A stretch of 64,000 nucleotides of DNA, taken from assembly GCA_963697285.1 (NCBI GenBank), contig CAVONI010000012.1, positions 248,001 to 312,000 of the forward strand. The letters are read 5' to 3'. The notes under the pieces were generated by a model. The model worked only from the letters and a program-made list of their open reading frames with translations. It was not told the origin of the DNA and did not search any database. Below, in pieces: positions 31,579 through 41,362 of this stretch (position 1 is the stretch's first letter; the number at the start of each line of letters is the position of its first letter). Made by a program: the position numbers and the translations under genes. The DNA is from JAEUQQ01 sp963697285 (lineage in GTDB: Bacteria > Acidobacteriota > Vicinamibacteria > Vicinamibacterales > JAFNAJ01).

Positions 31579-31953
31579 ATGCGCCCCCTGCTCGCCCCGT
31601 TCGAAGCCACGTGCTACGCCGCGTTCCGGTTCGTGGCGGGATTCCTCATGCTCTTCCACGGCCTGCAGAAGCTGTTTGGTCTCTTCGGGGGCACGAAGGT
31701 CGAACTGCTGACGCAGCGGGGCCTGGGCGGGATCATCGAGCTCGGCTGCGGCACGCTGGTGGCCCTGGGTTTCTTCACGAGCCCCGCCGCCTTCATCCTC
31801 AGCGGCACCATGGCCGTCGCGTACTTCCAGTTCCACCAACCCGGCGGGCTGCTGCCGATCGTGAACCGCGGCGAACTCGCGGCGCTCTACTGCTTCGCGT
31901 TCCTCTACATCGCGTCGAAGGGCACCGGCCGCTTCGGCATCCACAAGCGCTAG
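31579..31953 (+). CDS. DoxX-family membrane protein
   Basis: A 124-aa protein with four hydrophobic segments. The DoxX signature is seen in FRFVAGFLMLFHGLQKLFGLFGG and GGIIELGCGTLVALGFFT. DoxX proteins are small quinone-linked or redox-associated membrane proteins of mixed function. It lies 60 bp after the RND gene on the same strand and ends 75 bp from convergent folK. Confidence 0.85.
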   Translation: MRPLLAPFEATCYAAFRFVAGFLMLFHGLQKLFGLFGGTKVELLTQRGLGGIIELGCGTLVALGFFTSPAAFILSGTMAVAYFQFHQPGGLLPIVNRGELAALYCFAFLYIASKGTGRFGIHKR

Positions 31954-32028
31954 CGCGCGCGGTGCTCGGGGCCGCGCGGCTTCGTCGGTGGCGTTCGGCG
32001 TGCCACCAGGCGAGTTGAACCGCCCCGG

Positions 32029-32499
32029 CTACGTCGGGCAGTCGCGCGCGAGCTCGGCGATCGTGCGACCGGTCACCGGATCGCGCCAGTCGCCGGCGAT
32101 CTCGGCCAGCGGACCGAGCACGAACGCACGCGTGCGGAACCGCGGGTGCGGCACCACGAGCGACGCCGTGTGGATCACCAGGTCGCCAAAGAGGATCAGA
32201 TCGAGGTCGAGCGTGCGCGCGGCGTTGGGATGAGGGCGCGTGCGGCCATGGGCCTGCTCGATGGCCTGGAGCGCGGCCAGCAGCGCCTCAGGCGACAGGC
32301 CGGTGCGGCCGATGGCCACCGCGTTGAGATAGGGATGCTGAGCGTCGGGAGTGCCGACGGGATCGGTCTCGATGATTGACGACAACACCATGCCGTCGAG
32401 CACCGAGCCGAGCGCAACGGCCGCCGCGCGGAGGTGCGCCGAGCGATCGCCGAGGTTGCTGCCGAGGGCGACAGCGACGGGTGTCGTTATCCCAGCCAT
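32029..32499 (-). CDS. folK: 2-amino-4-hydroxy-6-hydroxymethyldihydropteridine pyrophosphokinase
   Basis: Folate-biosynthesis enzyme that transfers pyrophosphate from ATP to 6-hydroxymethyl-dihydropterin. The 156-aa product has the conserved start VAVALGSNLGDRSAHLR, the central NAVAIGRTGLSPEALLAALQAIE and the signature RPHPNAARTLDLDLILFGD, with HPRFRTRAFVLGPLAEI near the end. Length is normal. The ATG at 32499 overlaps the end of the upstream unknown gene. folP and folB are not in this window. Confidence 0.95.
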   Translation of the reverse strand: MAGITTPVAVALGSNLGDRSAHLRAAAVALGSVLDGMVLSSIIETDPVGTPDAQHPYLNAVAIGRTGLSPEALLAALQAIEQAHGRTRPHPNAARTLDLDLILFGDLVIHTASLVVPHPRFRTRAFVLGPLAEIAGDWRDPVTGRTIAELARDCPT

Positions 32500-32975
32500 C
32501 GCACCGGCATCACGCCCCCGCCGGTGCCCGCGTTCCGGTGGCGACGGCCGAGCAGGTCGTCGCGTCGTGCCGTCATCTGCTCGAAGAACCGCTGCTGCTC
32601 GCGCATCTCGCCGAGAATCACGCCGAGCATCTTCTTGTGCCGCACCTGCGTCATCGCCTCGGCCCGGGGCGTCCACTTTGCCACGAAGGCCTGTGCCCGC
32701 TGCGCGTCGTCGCCCGCAATGGCCTGCTCGCGCGCGTCGCCCTTCCCTGCGGGCAGGTCGAGGGCCGTGGGCGCCGCTGGATGCTGGAGGCCCGCGTCGT
32801 CGAGCGCACTGCGGATCCAGCCCAGGTGGAGCTCTTCGCGGTTGATGATGTACTGGTAGGTGTTGTTGAACTCGTAGCTCGACACGTGACGCGCGCCCTC
32901 GACGTGACGGTCGCGCAGGGCCACCTTGTCGCGATACAGGTCCTGCAGCAGCGAGTGGAGTTCGGTCGTAGTCAC
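32487..32975 (-). CDS. Hypothetical helical protein between a DksA-type gene and folK
   Basis: A 162-aa soluble protein with long predicted helices (TTELHSLLQDLYRDKVALRDRHVEGA and YIINREELHLGWIRSALDDAGL). The Glu/His spacing in the second helix recalls ferritin-like four-helix proteins, but I cannot confirm the fold or metal ligands. The start is GTG, overlapping the preceding stop (GTGA), and the end overlaps folK, so it is translationally embedded in this operon. The function is not known. Confidence 0.6.
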   Translation of the reverse strand: MTTTELHSLLQDLYRDKVALRDRHVEGARHVSSYEFNNTYQYIINREELHLGWIRSALDDAGLQHPAAPTALDLPAGKGDAREQAIAGDDAQRAQAFVAKWTPRAEAMTQVRHKKMLGVILGEMREQQRFFEQMTARRDDLLGRRHRNAGTGGGVMPVRWLG

Positions 32976-33307
32976 GACTGTTGCTTTTCCTTGCAGTGGA
33001 TGCAGACGCGCGTCCAGGGGATGGCCTGGAGCCGCGGCGACGAAATGGGCTCGCCGCAATCACGACACAGGCCGTAGGTGCCCTTGTCGATCCGCGTCAG
33101 CGCCTCTTCAATGGCCTGGAGGATCTTGGCGTCGGTCTGGCGCAGCCGCAACTGGACGTGCACTTCATTCGTGCCAGTGGCCTGGTCGGCGACGTCGCCC
33201 TGCCGGGTGTTGGTGTCCATCGAGACGGCGAGCGGCCGGATACCGTGCAGCTCGCGAATCTCGTCACGCTTACGCACGAGCAGGTCGCGAAAATCCACTA
33301 CTTCCAT
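32972..33307 (-). CDS. DksA/TraR-family C4 zinc-finger protein
   Basis: A 111-aa protein of the DksA/TraR type, which bind RNA polymerase in its secondary channel or act as general transcription factors. A coiled-coil N-terminal half (FRDLLVRKRDEIRELHG, LRQTDAKILQAIEEALTRI) is followed by the zinc finger DKGTYGLCRDCGEPI with the second pair VCIHC. Compared with DksA the protein is short. The start is ATG 33307, with AGGAG 11 nt upstream; the longer frame back to 33610 has no support. It is the first gene of a three-gene operon ending in folK. Confidence 0.85.
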   Translation of the reverse strand: MEVVDFRDLLVRKRDEIRELHGIRPLAVSMDTNTRQGDVADQATGTNEVHVQLRLRQTDAKILQAIEEALTRIDKGTYGLCRDCGEPISSPRLQAIPWTRVCIHCKEKQQS

Positions 33308-33444
33308 CGACGACGTGTCTCCTATGTCTGAGCCACCGGCGCAAACGCCGACCCGACATGGTATCACGCGCCACCGCCGGGTTTGCCCCCTCGCGGCGCC
33401 CCCGTTCCCAGGCGGCGAAGGCGAGGCCGGCGGCCGCGTGGCGA

Positions 33445-36021
33445 CTAGCCGTCCGAGCGGAGCACGGCGAGGGGCTTGCGCCGGAGGACGTCGAGGCTCG
33501 AGACCACGCCGAGCATGCCCACGAGCACGACCGCCGCCGCGATGCCCCCGGCCACCAGGCCCGGCAACGGCGACCACGGCACGTCGAGTATCTGGCGACA
33601 GACGAACCACGACAGGCCGATCGAGGCGGTCGCCCCGACGGCCCCCGCGAGGGCTCCCAACGTCGCGTACTCGGCAGCGAGCGTCGAGGCCACGGTCATC
33701 GTCGTGGCGCCCAGCGTCTTGAACACGGCCGACTCGTGCAGCCGCTGGAACTTGGTCATCGCGATCGAGCCCACCAGGATCAGGAGACCCGAGAACACCG
33801 CGACGCCACCGACAATCGAGATGGCCAACGTGATGTTGCGGGCGATCGCCTCGACCCGCTGCGCGACATCGCGCACGTCGATCGCCGACACGTTGGGGAA
33901 CGCCGCCACGATGTCGCGCTGCAGCCTGGCGCGCGCCGGCGCGTCGGGCGGGCCCTTGGTGATGGCGATGTAGGTCTGCGGTGCCTTCTCGAGCGCCCCT
34001 GGCGCGAACACGAACATGAAGCCGCCCGTGCGCGCATCACTCCACTCGACGCGCCGCACGCTCGAGACGCGCGCGTCGATGCTGCGCCCGAGCACGTCGA
34101 ACCGGACCGTGTCGCCCACGTCGATCCTGAACCGCTTGTGGATGCTCTCCTCGATCGACACCTCGGGCTGACCCGTCGGCGCCGTCGGAAAGGCGCCGCG
34201 AATCACGGTCTCGTTGGCCTGGAGGCCATCGCGATACGTGACCACGTATTCGCGCGCGAGCGAGCCCTGCCCCCTGACCTCCTCGAGTCCCTCGAGCTTG
34301 ACGCGCTGGCCTTGCACGTTGGTGACGCGCGCGCGCAGCGTGGGCACGAGCTGCGCGGTGTAGGACGGCGATGCGGTCGCGAGCAGGCGCCGAACGCCCG
34401 CCTCCTGGTCTGGCTGGATGTCGATGAGGAACAGGTCGGGGCCGTCGCTGCGCAGGTCGAGCCTGAAGGCCCTGAGCAGGTTGGTCTCGAGCGCCTGGAC
34501 GCCGAGGATGAAGAACGCGCCGAGGCCGACCGCCAGCAGGATGGTGCGTGTCTGGTTGCCCGGCCGCCCGATGCTGATCACCGCATGGCGCAGCGGGAAC
34601 CATCGTGCCCGCCGGAGTGGCCGCACGGCCCACACGAGCGCCGCCCCCGACGCCTGCAGGATGAGGGTCAGGGCGAAGAACGCCAGGCACACCACCAGCC
34701 CCACGCGCCACGACGCGGCTTGCCAGCTGGCAACGGCGACGAGGCCGGCCACCAGGGCGACGGTGCTGACGACTTGCGCGGTATCGAGCCCCTGCCGCCA
34801 GCGCCGGACCCGCGCCGAGATCGGCAGCCGCGTGCCGCCGGCCCCGTCAGCGTCGTGGTCGCGCAGCAGGGCGAGCGGCTTGACCCGGCGCACGTCGAGC
34901 AGCGGCACCAGCGAGAACAACAACGACACGAGCAGGCCGACGGCGATCCCCTGCAGGCTTGCCGACCACGTCAGCGACGGCGCCGCACCACCAAGCCCCT
35001 CGAGCGCGGCGGTAGGGATGGCGTGGATGCCCCCCCACGCCAGCGCCACGCCCGCCAGGCATCCGGCCAGGCCGAGCAGCGTGACCTGCACGACGTACAC
35101 CGCCAGGACCTGCGCGGTGCTCGCGCCGAGGCACTTGAGGATGGCGATGGCGCGCGTCTTCTGCTGCACGAACACGCGCGTGACACTCCACACGCCGATC
35201 CCGCCCAGCACCACGATCACGAAGCCGACGAGGCTCAGGTAGTCTTCGGCGCGCTGGAGGTCGTCGCTCAGGTTGTCGTCGGCGGTGCGGTACGTCCTGA
35301 CCGAGACGAACGCGTTCGCGAACTGCTGCCGCAGCGATGCGGCCGTCGCGTCGAGGTCGGCAGCGGGCACGTTCGCCAGGCGCACGTAGCGCGCGCGGCT
35401 GCCGATCCTCAGCAGCCCTGTCGCAGGCAGCGTCGCGTGATCGATCAGGACACGCGGTCCGACGCTGAAGAACCCGAGGCGCCGGCCGGGTTCGCTGAGG
35501 ACGACGCCGCGAATCACGAACGTCGCGTCGCCGATCTTCACGGCGTCGCCGACGGCCACGTCGAGTTGCGTCAGCACCTCGGGCCGTACGAGCACGCCCT
35601 GGTCCTTGAGCAGGTCGTGCGAGAAGGGCTTCCCGCCATCGAGTTCGACCTGCCCGAACAGCGGCCACCCCTCGGCGACGGCCTGGAGTTCCACCATGCG
35701 CGCGACGGCCTTGCTGTCGTCGGCGGGCCGGATCAGGGTCGTGGTCTCAACGAACCGCGTCTCGGCGGTGGCGCCGGCGCGGCGTAGCGACTCGTCGATC
35801 ACCGTGGTGATCTCGGGCGTCCAGGGCCGGCTCGACTGGAGCAGCAGGTCGGCCGCCGTCAGCGACCGGGCCTCGCGCGAGATGGCGCCACGGGCGTCCT
35901 GGATGATCGACCGCAGGGCGACGATGGCGCCGACGCCGACCGCCACGCAGACGAAGAAGAAGATCAGTCGGACCCACGAGGCCCGCAGTTCGCGCGCCGT
36001 CATCTTCAGCACGAATCGCAT
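33445..36021 (-). CDS. ABC transporter permease, FtsX-like (YbbP type)
   Basis: An 858-aa inner-membrane permease with an N-terminal helix (LIFFFVCVAVGVGAIVALRS), a periplasmic domain and three or four helices of the first FtsX unit (RAIAILKCLGASTAQVLAVYV). Several central helices and a second FtsX unit (MTKFQRLHESAVFKTLGA) follow. It ends in RRKPLAVLRSDG. Order and length match the YbbP family, thought to move lipids or lipoproteins, but the substrate is unknown. ATG 36021 was chosen because the conserved membrane helix follows directly. It lies 10 bp after the ATPase gene. Confidence 0.9.
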   Translation of the reverse strand: MRFVLKMTARELRASWVRLIFFFVCVAVGVGAIVALRSIIQDARGAISREARSLTAADLLLQSSRPWTPEITTVIDESLRRAGATAETRFVETTTLIRPADDSKAVARMVELQAVAEGWPLFGQVELDGGKPFSHDLLKDQGVLVRPEVLTQLDVAVGDAVKIGDATFVIRGVVLSEPGRRLGFFSVGPRVLIDHATLPATGLLRIGSRARYVRLANVPAADLDATAASLRQQFANAFVSVRTYRTADDNLSDDLQRAEDYLSLVGFVIVVLGGIGVWSVTRVFVQQKTRAIAILKCLGASTAQVLAVYVVQVTLLGLAGCLAGVALAWGGIHAIPTAALEGLGGAAPSLTWSASLQGIAVGLLVSLLFSLVPLLDVRRVKPLALLRDHDADGAGGTRLPISARVRRWRQGLDTAQVVSTVALVAGLVAVASWQAASWRVGLVVCLAFFALTLILQASGAALVWAVRPLRRARWFPLRHAVISIGRPGNQTRTILLAVGLGAFFILGVQALETNLLRAFRLDLRSDGPDLFLIDIQPDQEAGVRRLLATASPSYTAQLVPTLRARVTNVQGQRVKLEGLEEVRGQGSLAREYVVTYRDGLQANETVIRGAFPTAPTGQPEVSIEESIHKRFRIDVGDTVRFDVLGRSIDARVSSVRRVEWSDARTGGFMFVFAPGALEKAPQTYIAITKGPPDAPARARLQRDIVAAFPNVSAIDVRDVAQRVEAIARNITLAISIVGGVAVFSGLLILVGSIAMTKFQRLHESAVFKTLGATTMTVASTLAAEYATLGALAGAVGATASIGLSWFVCRQILDVPWSPLPGLVAGGIAAAVVLVGMLGVVSSLDVLRRKPLAVLRSDG

Positions 36022-36031
36022 CGATGGCCTC

Positions 36032-36750
<719 letters not shown>

Positions 36751-36754
<4 letters not shown>

Positions 36755-37527
36755 CGTGTCTCGTGCGCATCGTGCAGGAGCGGACGCAATGCACCCCAGA
36801 CGAGTTCCGCGACGCGCCGCGCGCCCTCGACCGATGGATGGATGCCGTCAGGTTGATTCAGGTCCGGGTGACCGGCGACCCCGTCGAGCAGGAACGGCAG
36901 GAAGGCGACCTGCTTCTCGCGCGCCACCGACCGGTAGACGTCGCGGAACTCGCGCGTGTACTGCGCACCGAAGTTCGGCGGCGCTTCCATCCCGCACAGC
37001 AGCACCTCGATCTTCCGCGCTCGTGCCTCGTCGATGATCGCGACGAGGTTGGCGCGGAGTTCCGAGGGTGCGAGCCCGCGCAGCCCGTCGTTGCCGCCCA
37101 GGGCCACCACGAGCACGTGGACGTCGCCGTCGAGCGCCCAATCGAGGCGCCGGCGCCCGCCGGCGCTCGTATCGCCAGACACGCCCATGTTGACGACGTC
37201 GTACTCCAGCCCCGCCGCGTCGATACGCTGTTGGACGACATCGGGGAACGCGACGCCTGGGTCGAGACCGTAGCCCGCCGTGAGGCTGTCGCCGAGAAAG
37301 ACGACCCGTGGACGCGCGGGTCGCGGCACCTCGCCGGTCTGCCCGCCAGGCACGCCAGGCGATGCGTGTGCCGTGTCGGATGCCGGACCTGACGCCGAGG
37401 CTGCCCCGGGCTCACGCGACTCTCCGCAGGCGCCCGCAAGGCCGAGCATTCCGGCCACGACCACCAGGGCGGCGCGACGACCCACACGAACGGGCACGAC
37501 AAGGGACGGGAACCGACGCAACGTCAC
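36751..37527 (-). CDS. SGNH-family arylesterase/thioesterase, lipoprotein (TesA-like)
   Basis: A 258-aa exported esterase. The N-terminus has a signal with lipobox LAGAC, so it is probably lipid-anchored in the periplasm, whereas E. coli TesA is soluble. A Gly/Ser/Pro linker follows. SGNH block I is FLGDSLTAGYGL, the Gly block MGVSGDTSAGGRRRLDW, the Asn block LGGNDGLRG and the catalytic DxxH DGIHPSVEG. All catalytic residues are present. It is the first gene of an operon with the ABC ATPase and permease. Confidence 0.9.
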
Positions 37528-37577
37528 AGACTCGCCATTATGACGCAGCGACCGGGTCGCCCGTCACGGCGCGCGCG

Positions 37578-38693
37578 TCATGGCCGGATCCGATACCGCA
37601 CGATCTCCGGCCCCACGGCCACATAGAAGGCACCTGGATCCGCGGCCACTGTCCACAGGGTCGACGCGAACGACGCGGGCCGCTCGGCATGGACGAGCTG
37701 TCCGGCCGGGTTGTAAATCAGCAGCACGTGCGCGTCGCGGAACCGGTTGTAGCAGAGAAAGACCTCGTGTCCCGACGGAAGCCGCACCGCGCGCGTGTAA
37801 CGCGTCTCCGCGGCGTGCGGCGATTCCCGCGTGTCGATGACCCGGCCCGTCAGGTCACGTATCCGCAACGAACCGTCGCGGTGTGACACCAGCCTGGGCC
37901 CGGTGCCCCAATTCACCACGCTGCTCCGGGCGGGAGCGGCCTCGTGCCAGGCCCGGATTCGTTCTCCGTGTTGATCGACGATGCGCAGCCAGGCGCCTCG
38001 GGTCGGATCCAGGAAGGAATACACCAGCAACTCGACCCCGGGCGCGGGCGTCGCCTGCACGGCGTCGAGATCGGTGACGAACTCGTCGAACACGATCGCC
38101 CGCACCCTGGCGCCACCACGCCGCCACAGTTGCACCGCTTTGCCCGACGCCACGGCGATCTCGACGACGCCATCCCCGTCGATGTCGGCAAACACCGGCG
38201 CAGACCCTCCGCGGAGTTCGATCCGCCCGAGTTCACGTCCGCGGCGGTCGAACTCGATCAACCGGTCGATGTTCCCTTCTTCCGCGACCAGCGTGACCGG
38301 CCCCGATGCTTCGTAGCGAACCGGATGTGTACGGCGGTAGCGCTTCTCGAGATCGGTCACCGCCACCTGGCGCCAGGCGCTGTCGAACCAGTGGGCGGCG
38401 TGAGGCGTTGTCGCGACCCACTCGCCGGGTCGATCGCCCGGCACGACGTCTTCGATGCCGAGGTAGCCGTCCTTTCGCTCGGCGAGGGTGGGAGTCGCCG
38501 CGCCGACGACCGTGATTTCTAGTGCCATCGACGAGCGGAGCACGGTGCGCGCAGCCCCCGCGACGAGGCCACGCGCCGGCGATGGGGACACCGACGGCGT
38601 GCGTGTCGACTGCGCGTGTGCGGTCTGCATGACTGCCGCGGTCACCAGGCACCAGGCGAGCGTGGGGATCGTGAATCGTGTCGAGGCAGTCAT
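37578..38693 (-). CDS. Exported protein of unknown function, integrin/VCBS-like repeats possible
   Basis: A 371-aa precursor with a signal peptide (MTASTRFTIPTLAWCLVTAAVMQTAHAQ). The body is beta-rich with recurring short strands, and a segment resembles an FG-GAP/VCBS calcium repeat (VFADIDGDGVVEIAVASGKAV). It could be a propeller of weak repeats, but I do not recognise the protein as a whole. The ATG at 38693 has GGAG 6 nt upstream and is better than the ATG at 38705. It shares a strand with the next secreted protein, 69 bp apart. Confidence 0.7.
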   Translation of the reverse strand: MTASTRFTIPTLAWCLVTAAVMQTAHAQSTRTPSVSPSPARGLVAGAARTVLRSSMALEITVVGAATPTLAERKDGYLGIEDVVPGDRPGEWVATTPHAAHWFDSAWRQVAVTDLEKRYRRTHPVRYEASGPVTLVAEEGNIDRLIEFDRRGRELGRIELRGGSAPVFADIDGDGVVEIAVASGKAVQLWRRGGARVRAIVFDEFVTDLDAVQATPAPGVELLVYSFLDPTRGAWLRIVDQHGERIRAWHEAAPARSSVVNWGTGPRLVSHRDGSLRIRDLTGRVIDTRESPHAAETRYTRAVRLPSGHEVFLCYNRFRDAHVLLIYNPAGQLVHAERPASFASTLWTVAADPGAFYVAVGPEIVRYRIRP

Positions 38694-38762
38694 GCAAATC
38701 TCCATGTAGCACCTATCGCAGAACGAGTCGGGCGGCGTGGTCAGGCACCGCCGGAGGCTCAG

Positions 38763-39986
38763 CTATTGTGCGTTGCCACACTGCGAGCACTCGGGCGGAC
38801 ACCAGTCGCCCATGCAACGCGTGCACACGCTGCCGTCGCTGCACGAGCCACCACCACCCCCGCCCCCGCCGTCGCCACCACCGTCAGAACCACCACCACC
38901 GCCCCCGCCGAAGGCTGTCGAGATGAAACACCCGACGACTTGCAGGTTGCACATCGAACAGTCAGAGCGCTCCCAGAACGCCAGCCACGACCACGCCGTG
39001 CAGCAGTTCGACTGGTCGGCTTCGAAGCACCGATCGTGGCTGTCGCAACACTCCCGGAACGCCGTGCCGTCGAGCCAGTGCATGCCGGTGCACCCGTCCG
39101 ACGCGCCATCGCAACTACCGCCCGCCGAGGCCCGGTGCACCGACAGGCCTGCCGCCCACCGTGAGGCCGCTGGCCGCAGCATCTTGTCGGCCGACTTCGT
39201 CAGGCTCTCGCGCAGGAACAGCGTCGCCTGCACATTCGCCCACGCCATCGAGGGGTTGAACGTGAACCCGCCCGGCACCCTCGACTCCATGATGACGCCC
39301 TCGGCCCCGTCGGGGAACTTCCAGGTCACGACGCGGGCCCTCGCGAACCAGCGCACGAACCCGATCTCGCGCCCCGTCGAGACGCTGAGCAGCCGCGCCG
39401 TGAACGTCGAGTACGACACGTTCTCGTGCGTGCGTCCGTGACGGTCGCGCTCGGCGATCACGACCATTCCCGGGAACTCCGTCGCCACCGCCTCGATCCC
39501 CTCATCGGGATCGGGCGTTTCGCCCTGGCGGCGCCGCACGGCGAGGTCGGCGTCACCGAAGCTCCCCTCGTGCCACACCAGCGGCCCGCGGGGGCGTCCG
39601 CGCGCGTGCCGAGCGCGATCTTCGCGCCACAGGCGACGCAGCTGCCCATGGTGCCAGTCGGCGCCAAGCGACCGGTCGGGGCCGACGGCGAGCGCGACGC
39701 GATCGTTGCCGAGGCGGACCTCGACGATCCGCCCCGACTCCGCCGTGCGCTCGTTCCGCTCTGCCTCGGCGACGACCGCATTGGTCCGCTTGTCGAAGAG
39801 CCGTGCGACGAGCTGCCCGTCAGCCTGTCGCTCGCTCACGGCGTAGCTGTCGTCGAACCACGTGACGACGCGGGTCGCCTGCCGCTCGGCCTCGTGGAAC
39901 GTCGTCCCCATGTCAACGGTCTGGGCAGCGACGGGCGTGACGCTGACGAGACACACGCCCAGCACCCACAACATCCTGTAACGCAT
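38763..39986 (-). CDS. Secreted protein with a phospholipase A2-type active-site motif
   Basis: A 407-aa precursor (signal peptide MRYRMLWVLGVCLVSVTPVAAQ). The first ~280 residues are an unrecognised domain. The Cys-rich C-terminal part contains DGCTGMHWLDGTAF, then FRECCDSHDRCFE at residues ~310-322. The CCxxHDxC pattern (H317, D318) is the phospholipase A2 histidine signature. More cysteines follow (NCCTAW, SDCSMCN, VGCFIS), then a Gly-rich hinge and a second Cys-rich tail (CSDGSVCTRCMGDWCPPECSQC). GGAGG lies 6 nt before the ATG. Enzyme activity is an inference from the motif. The arrangement resembles group XII-type PLA2 domains. Confidence 0.75.
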   Translation of the reverse strand: MRYRMLWVLGVCLVSVTPVAAQTVDMGTTFHEAERQATRVVTWFDDSYAVSERQADGQLVARLFDKRTNAVVAEAERNERTAESGRIVEVRLGNDRVALAVGPDRSLGADWHHGQLRRLWREDRARHARGRPRGPLVWHEGSFGDADLAVRRRQGETPDPDEGIEAVATEFPGMVVIAERDRHGRTHENVSYSTFTARLLSVSTGREIGFVRWFARARVVTWKFPDGAEGVIMESRVPGGFTFNPSMAWANVQATLFLRESLTKSADKMLRPAASRWAAGLSVHRASAGGSCDGASDGCTGMHWLDGTAFRECCDSHDRCFEADQSNCCTAWSWLAFWERSDCSMCNLQVVGCFISTAFGGGGGGGSDGGGDGGGGGGGGSCSDGSVCTRCMGDWCPPECSQCGNAQ

Positions 39987-40387
39987 CCTGCACCTCCACA
40001 ACGATCGCGGACGGTGCTCCGGCACACCATCCGCCAGACGTGGCCTGCCACGGCTTGACGGCCGACTACTTCAACAGGCTGCAGCTCACACGGGTTGAGC
40101 AAGGCTCGGGCCAGGCGCTGCCGCGCGCGACTGCGCACCGCAGCACCTGGCAACACCACGAAATGCCTTGAAAACCGTCGAATGGCACGGTCCGCGGTCT
40201 GGCCGGGAGGCTGGCAGGTGCCGCGCGCTACCCACGCAGGGGGAAACGCGGGGATGCAAGGGAACCTTGCGGCGTCACGATGCGCTGCGCACGCATCTCG
40301 CCCAGGGTGCAAGTATCATTGGACCCGCGAGCCCCTGAACGTCGGCGGTCGGCGGCGGCCGCTACCGGGCGGGGCGAGGACAACGAC
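39987..40387. other. 401-bp divergent intergenic region
   Basis: It separates the minus-strand secreted protein from the plus-strand quinone oxidoreductase, so it should hold both promoters. TATCAT at 40314-40319 is a possible -10 for the rightward gene, but no matching -35 is seen. No RNA gene, repeat or further reading frame is convincing here. Confidence 0.5.
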
Positions 40388-41362
40388 ATGAAAGCGATTC
40401 GCGTGACGCAGTTCGGCGGCCCCGACGTCCTCGTGCTCGACGACGTCGCCACGCCGGCGGTCGGGCCCGGCCAGGTCCGCGTGAGGCTCGAGGCCGTCGG
40501 CGTCAATCCGGTCGACACGTACGTCCGCGCGGGGGCTTATGCGCGCCTCCCGAGCCTGCCGTATACCCCGGGCACCGACGGTGCAGGCGTGGTCGATGCG
40601 GTGGCCGACGACGTCACCGACGTCGAGGTCGGCGATCGCGTCTACGTCTGCACGATGCTCGGACGCGCGACCACCGGCACCTACGCCGAGTACGTCGCGT
40701 GTGATGCGGCATCAACCCATCCCCTGCCTGCCACGATGACCGCAGGCCAGGGTGCGGCGGTCGGTGTCCCGTACGCCACGGCCTGGCGGGCGCTGTTCCA
40801 GAAGGCAGGCCTGCAACCTGGCGAGTCGGTGTTCGTGCACGGCGCCAGCGGCGGCGTAGGCTTGGCGGCGGTGCAGATGGCGCGTGCTCACGGCGCCAGG
40901 GTGTTCGGCAGCGCGGGCACCGCCGAGGGGCTCGAGCTGATTCGGAGCGAGGGCGCACACGTGGCGCTGAACCACGCGACAGCCGACTACCTCGACGAGG
41001 TGCTCCGCCTCACGAATGGCCGCGGCGTGGACGTCGTGCTCGAGATGCTGGCGAACGTCAACCTCGAGAAGGACCTGACCATTGCTGCCCTTCGCGGCCG
41101 CATCGTCGTGATCGGCAGCCGCGGTTCGCTGCAGTTCACGCCGCGCCTCACGATGGCCAAGGACCTCTCGATTGTCGGCATGTCGTACTGGAACACGCCG
41201 GCTGCCGCCGACGCGCAGGTGCAGGCCGCGCTGGCCGCTGGCCTCGAGTCCGGCACCCTTCGCCCGGCAGTCGGGCGGCAGTACGCGTTGGCAGAGGCGG
41301 CGCGCGCCCACGAGGCCGTGCTCGCGCCCGGCGCACACGGCAAGATCGTCCTCCTCCCGTGA
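40388..41362 (+). CDS. Quinone oxidoreductase, zinc-independent MDR family
   Basis: A 324-aa NADPH-dependent oxidoreductase of the zeta-crystallin/QOR type. The N-terminal GroES-like domain reads MKAIRVTQFGGPDVL and GVNPVDTYVRAGAY. The Rossmann motif is HGASGGVGLAAVQMA (alanine/glycine-rich GxxGxxG). GRIVVIGSRGS and the C-terminal GAHGKIVLLP are family features. No structural or catalytic zinc cysteines are present. The ribosome site GAGGA precedes the ATG. The stop overlaps the next gene (GTGA). Confidence 0.92.
   Translation: MKAIRVTQFGGPDVLVLDDVATPAVGPGQVRVRLEAVGVNPVDTYVRAGAYARLPSLPYTPGTDGAGVVDAVADDVTDVEVGDRVYVCTMLGRATTGTYAEYVACDAASTHPLPATMTAGQGAAVGVPYATAWRALFQKAGLQPGESVFVHGASGGVGLAAVQMARAHGARVFGSAGTAEGLELIRSEGAHVALNHATADYLDEVLRLTNGRGVDVVLEMLANVNLEKDLTIAALRGRIVVIGSRGSLQFTPRLTMAKDLSIVGMSYWNTPAAADAQVQAALAAGLESGTLRPAVGRQYALAEAARAHEAVLAPGAHGKIVLLP

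Noticed and set aside
31987..32007. GGTGGC/GCCACC inverted repeat between the DoxX and folK genes
   Set aside because: Only a 6-bp stem with a 9-nt loop and no T-run. Such repeats are expected by chance at this GC content.
32926..35787. 953-codon open frame on the plus strand opposite the ABC permease
   Set aside because: Composition is typical of an antisense frame (very high Arg, Ala, Gly, Pro). The permease in the other strand has clear membrane helices.
39458..39781. Alternative frame inside the PLA2-motif gene with a CVACG segment
   Set aside because: The main frame is continuous from signal peptide to Cys-rich tail, and the alternative frame has no start context or further conserved sequence.
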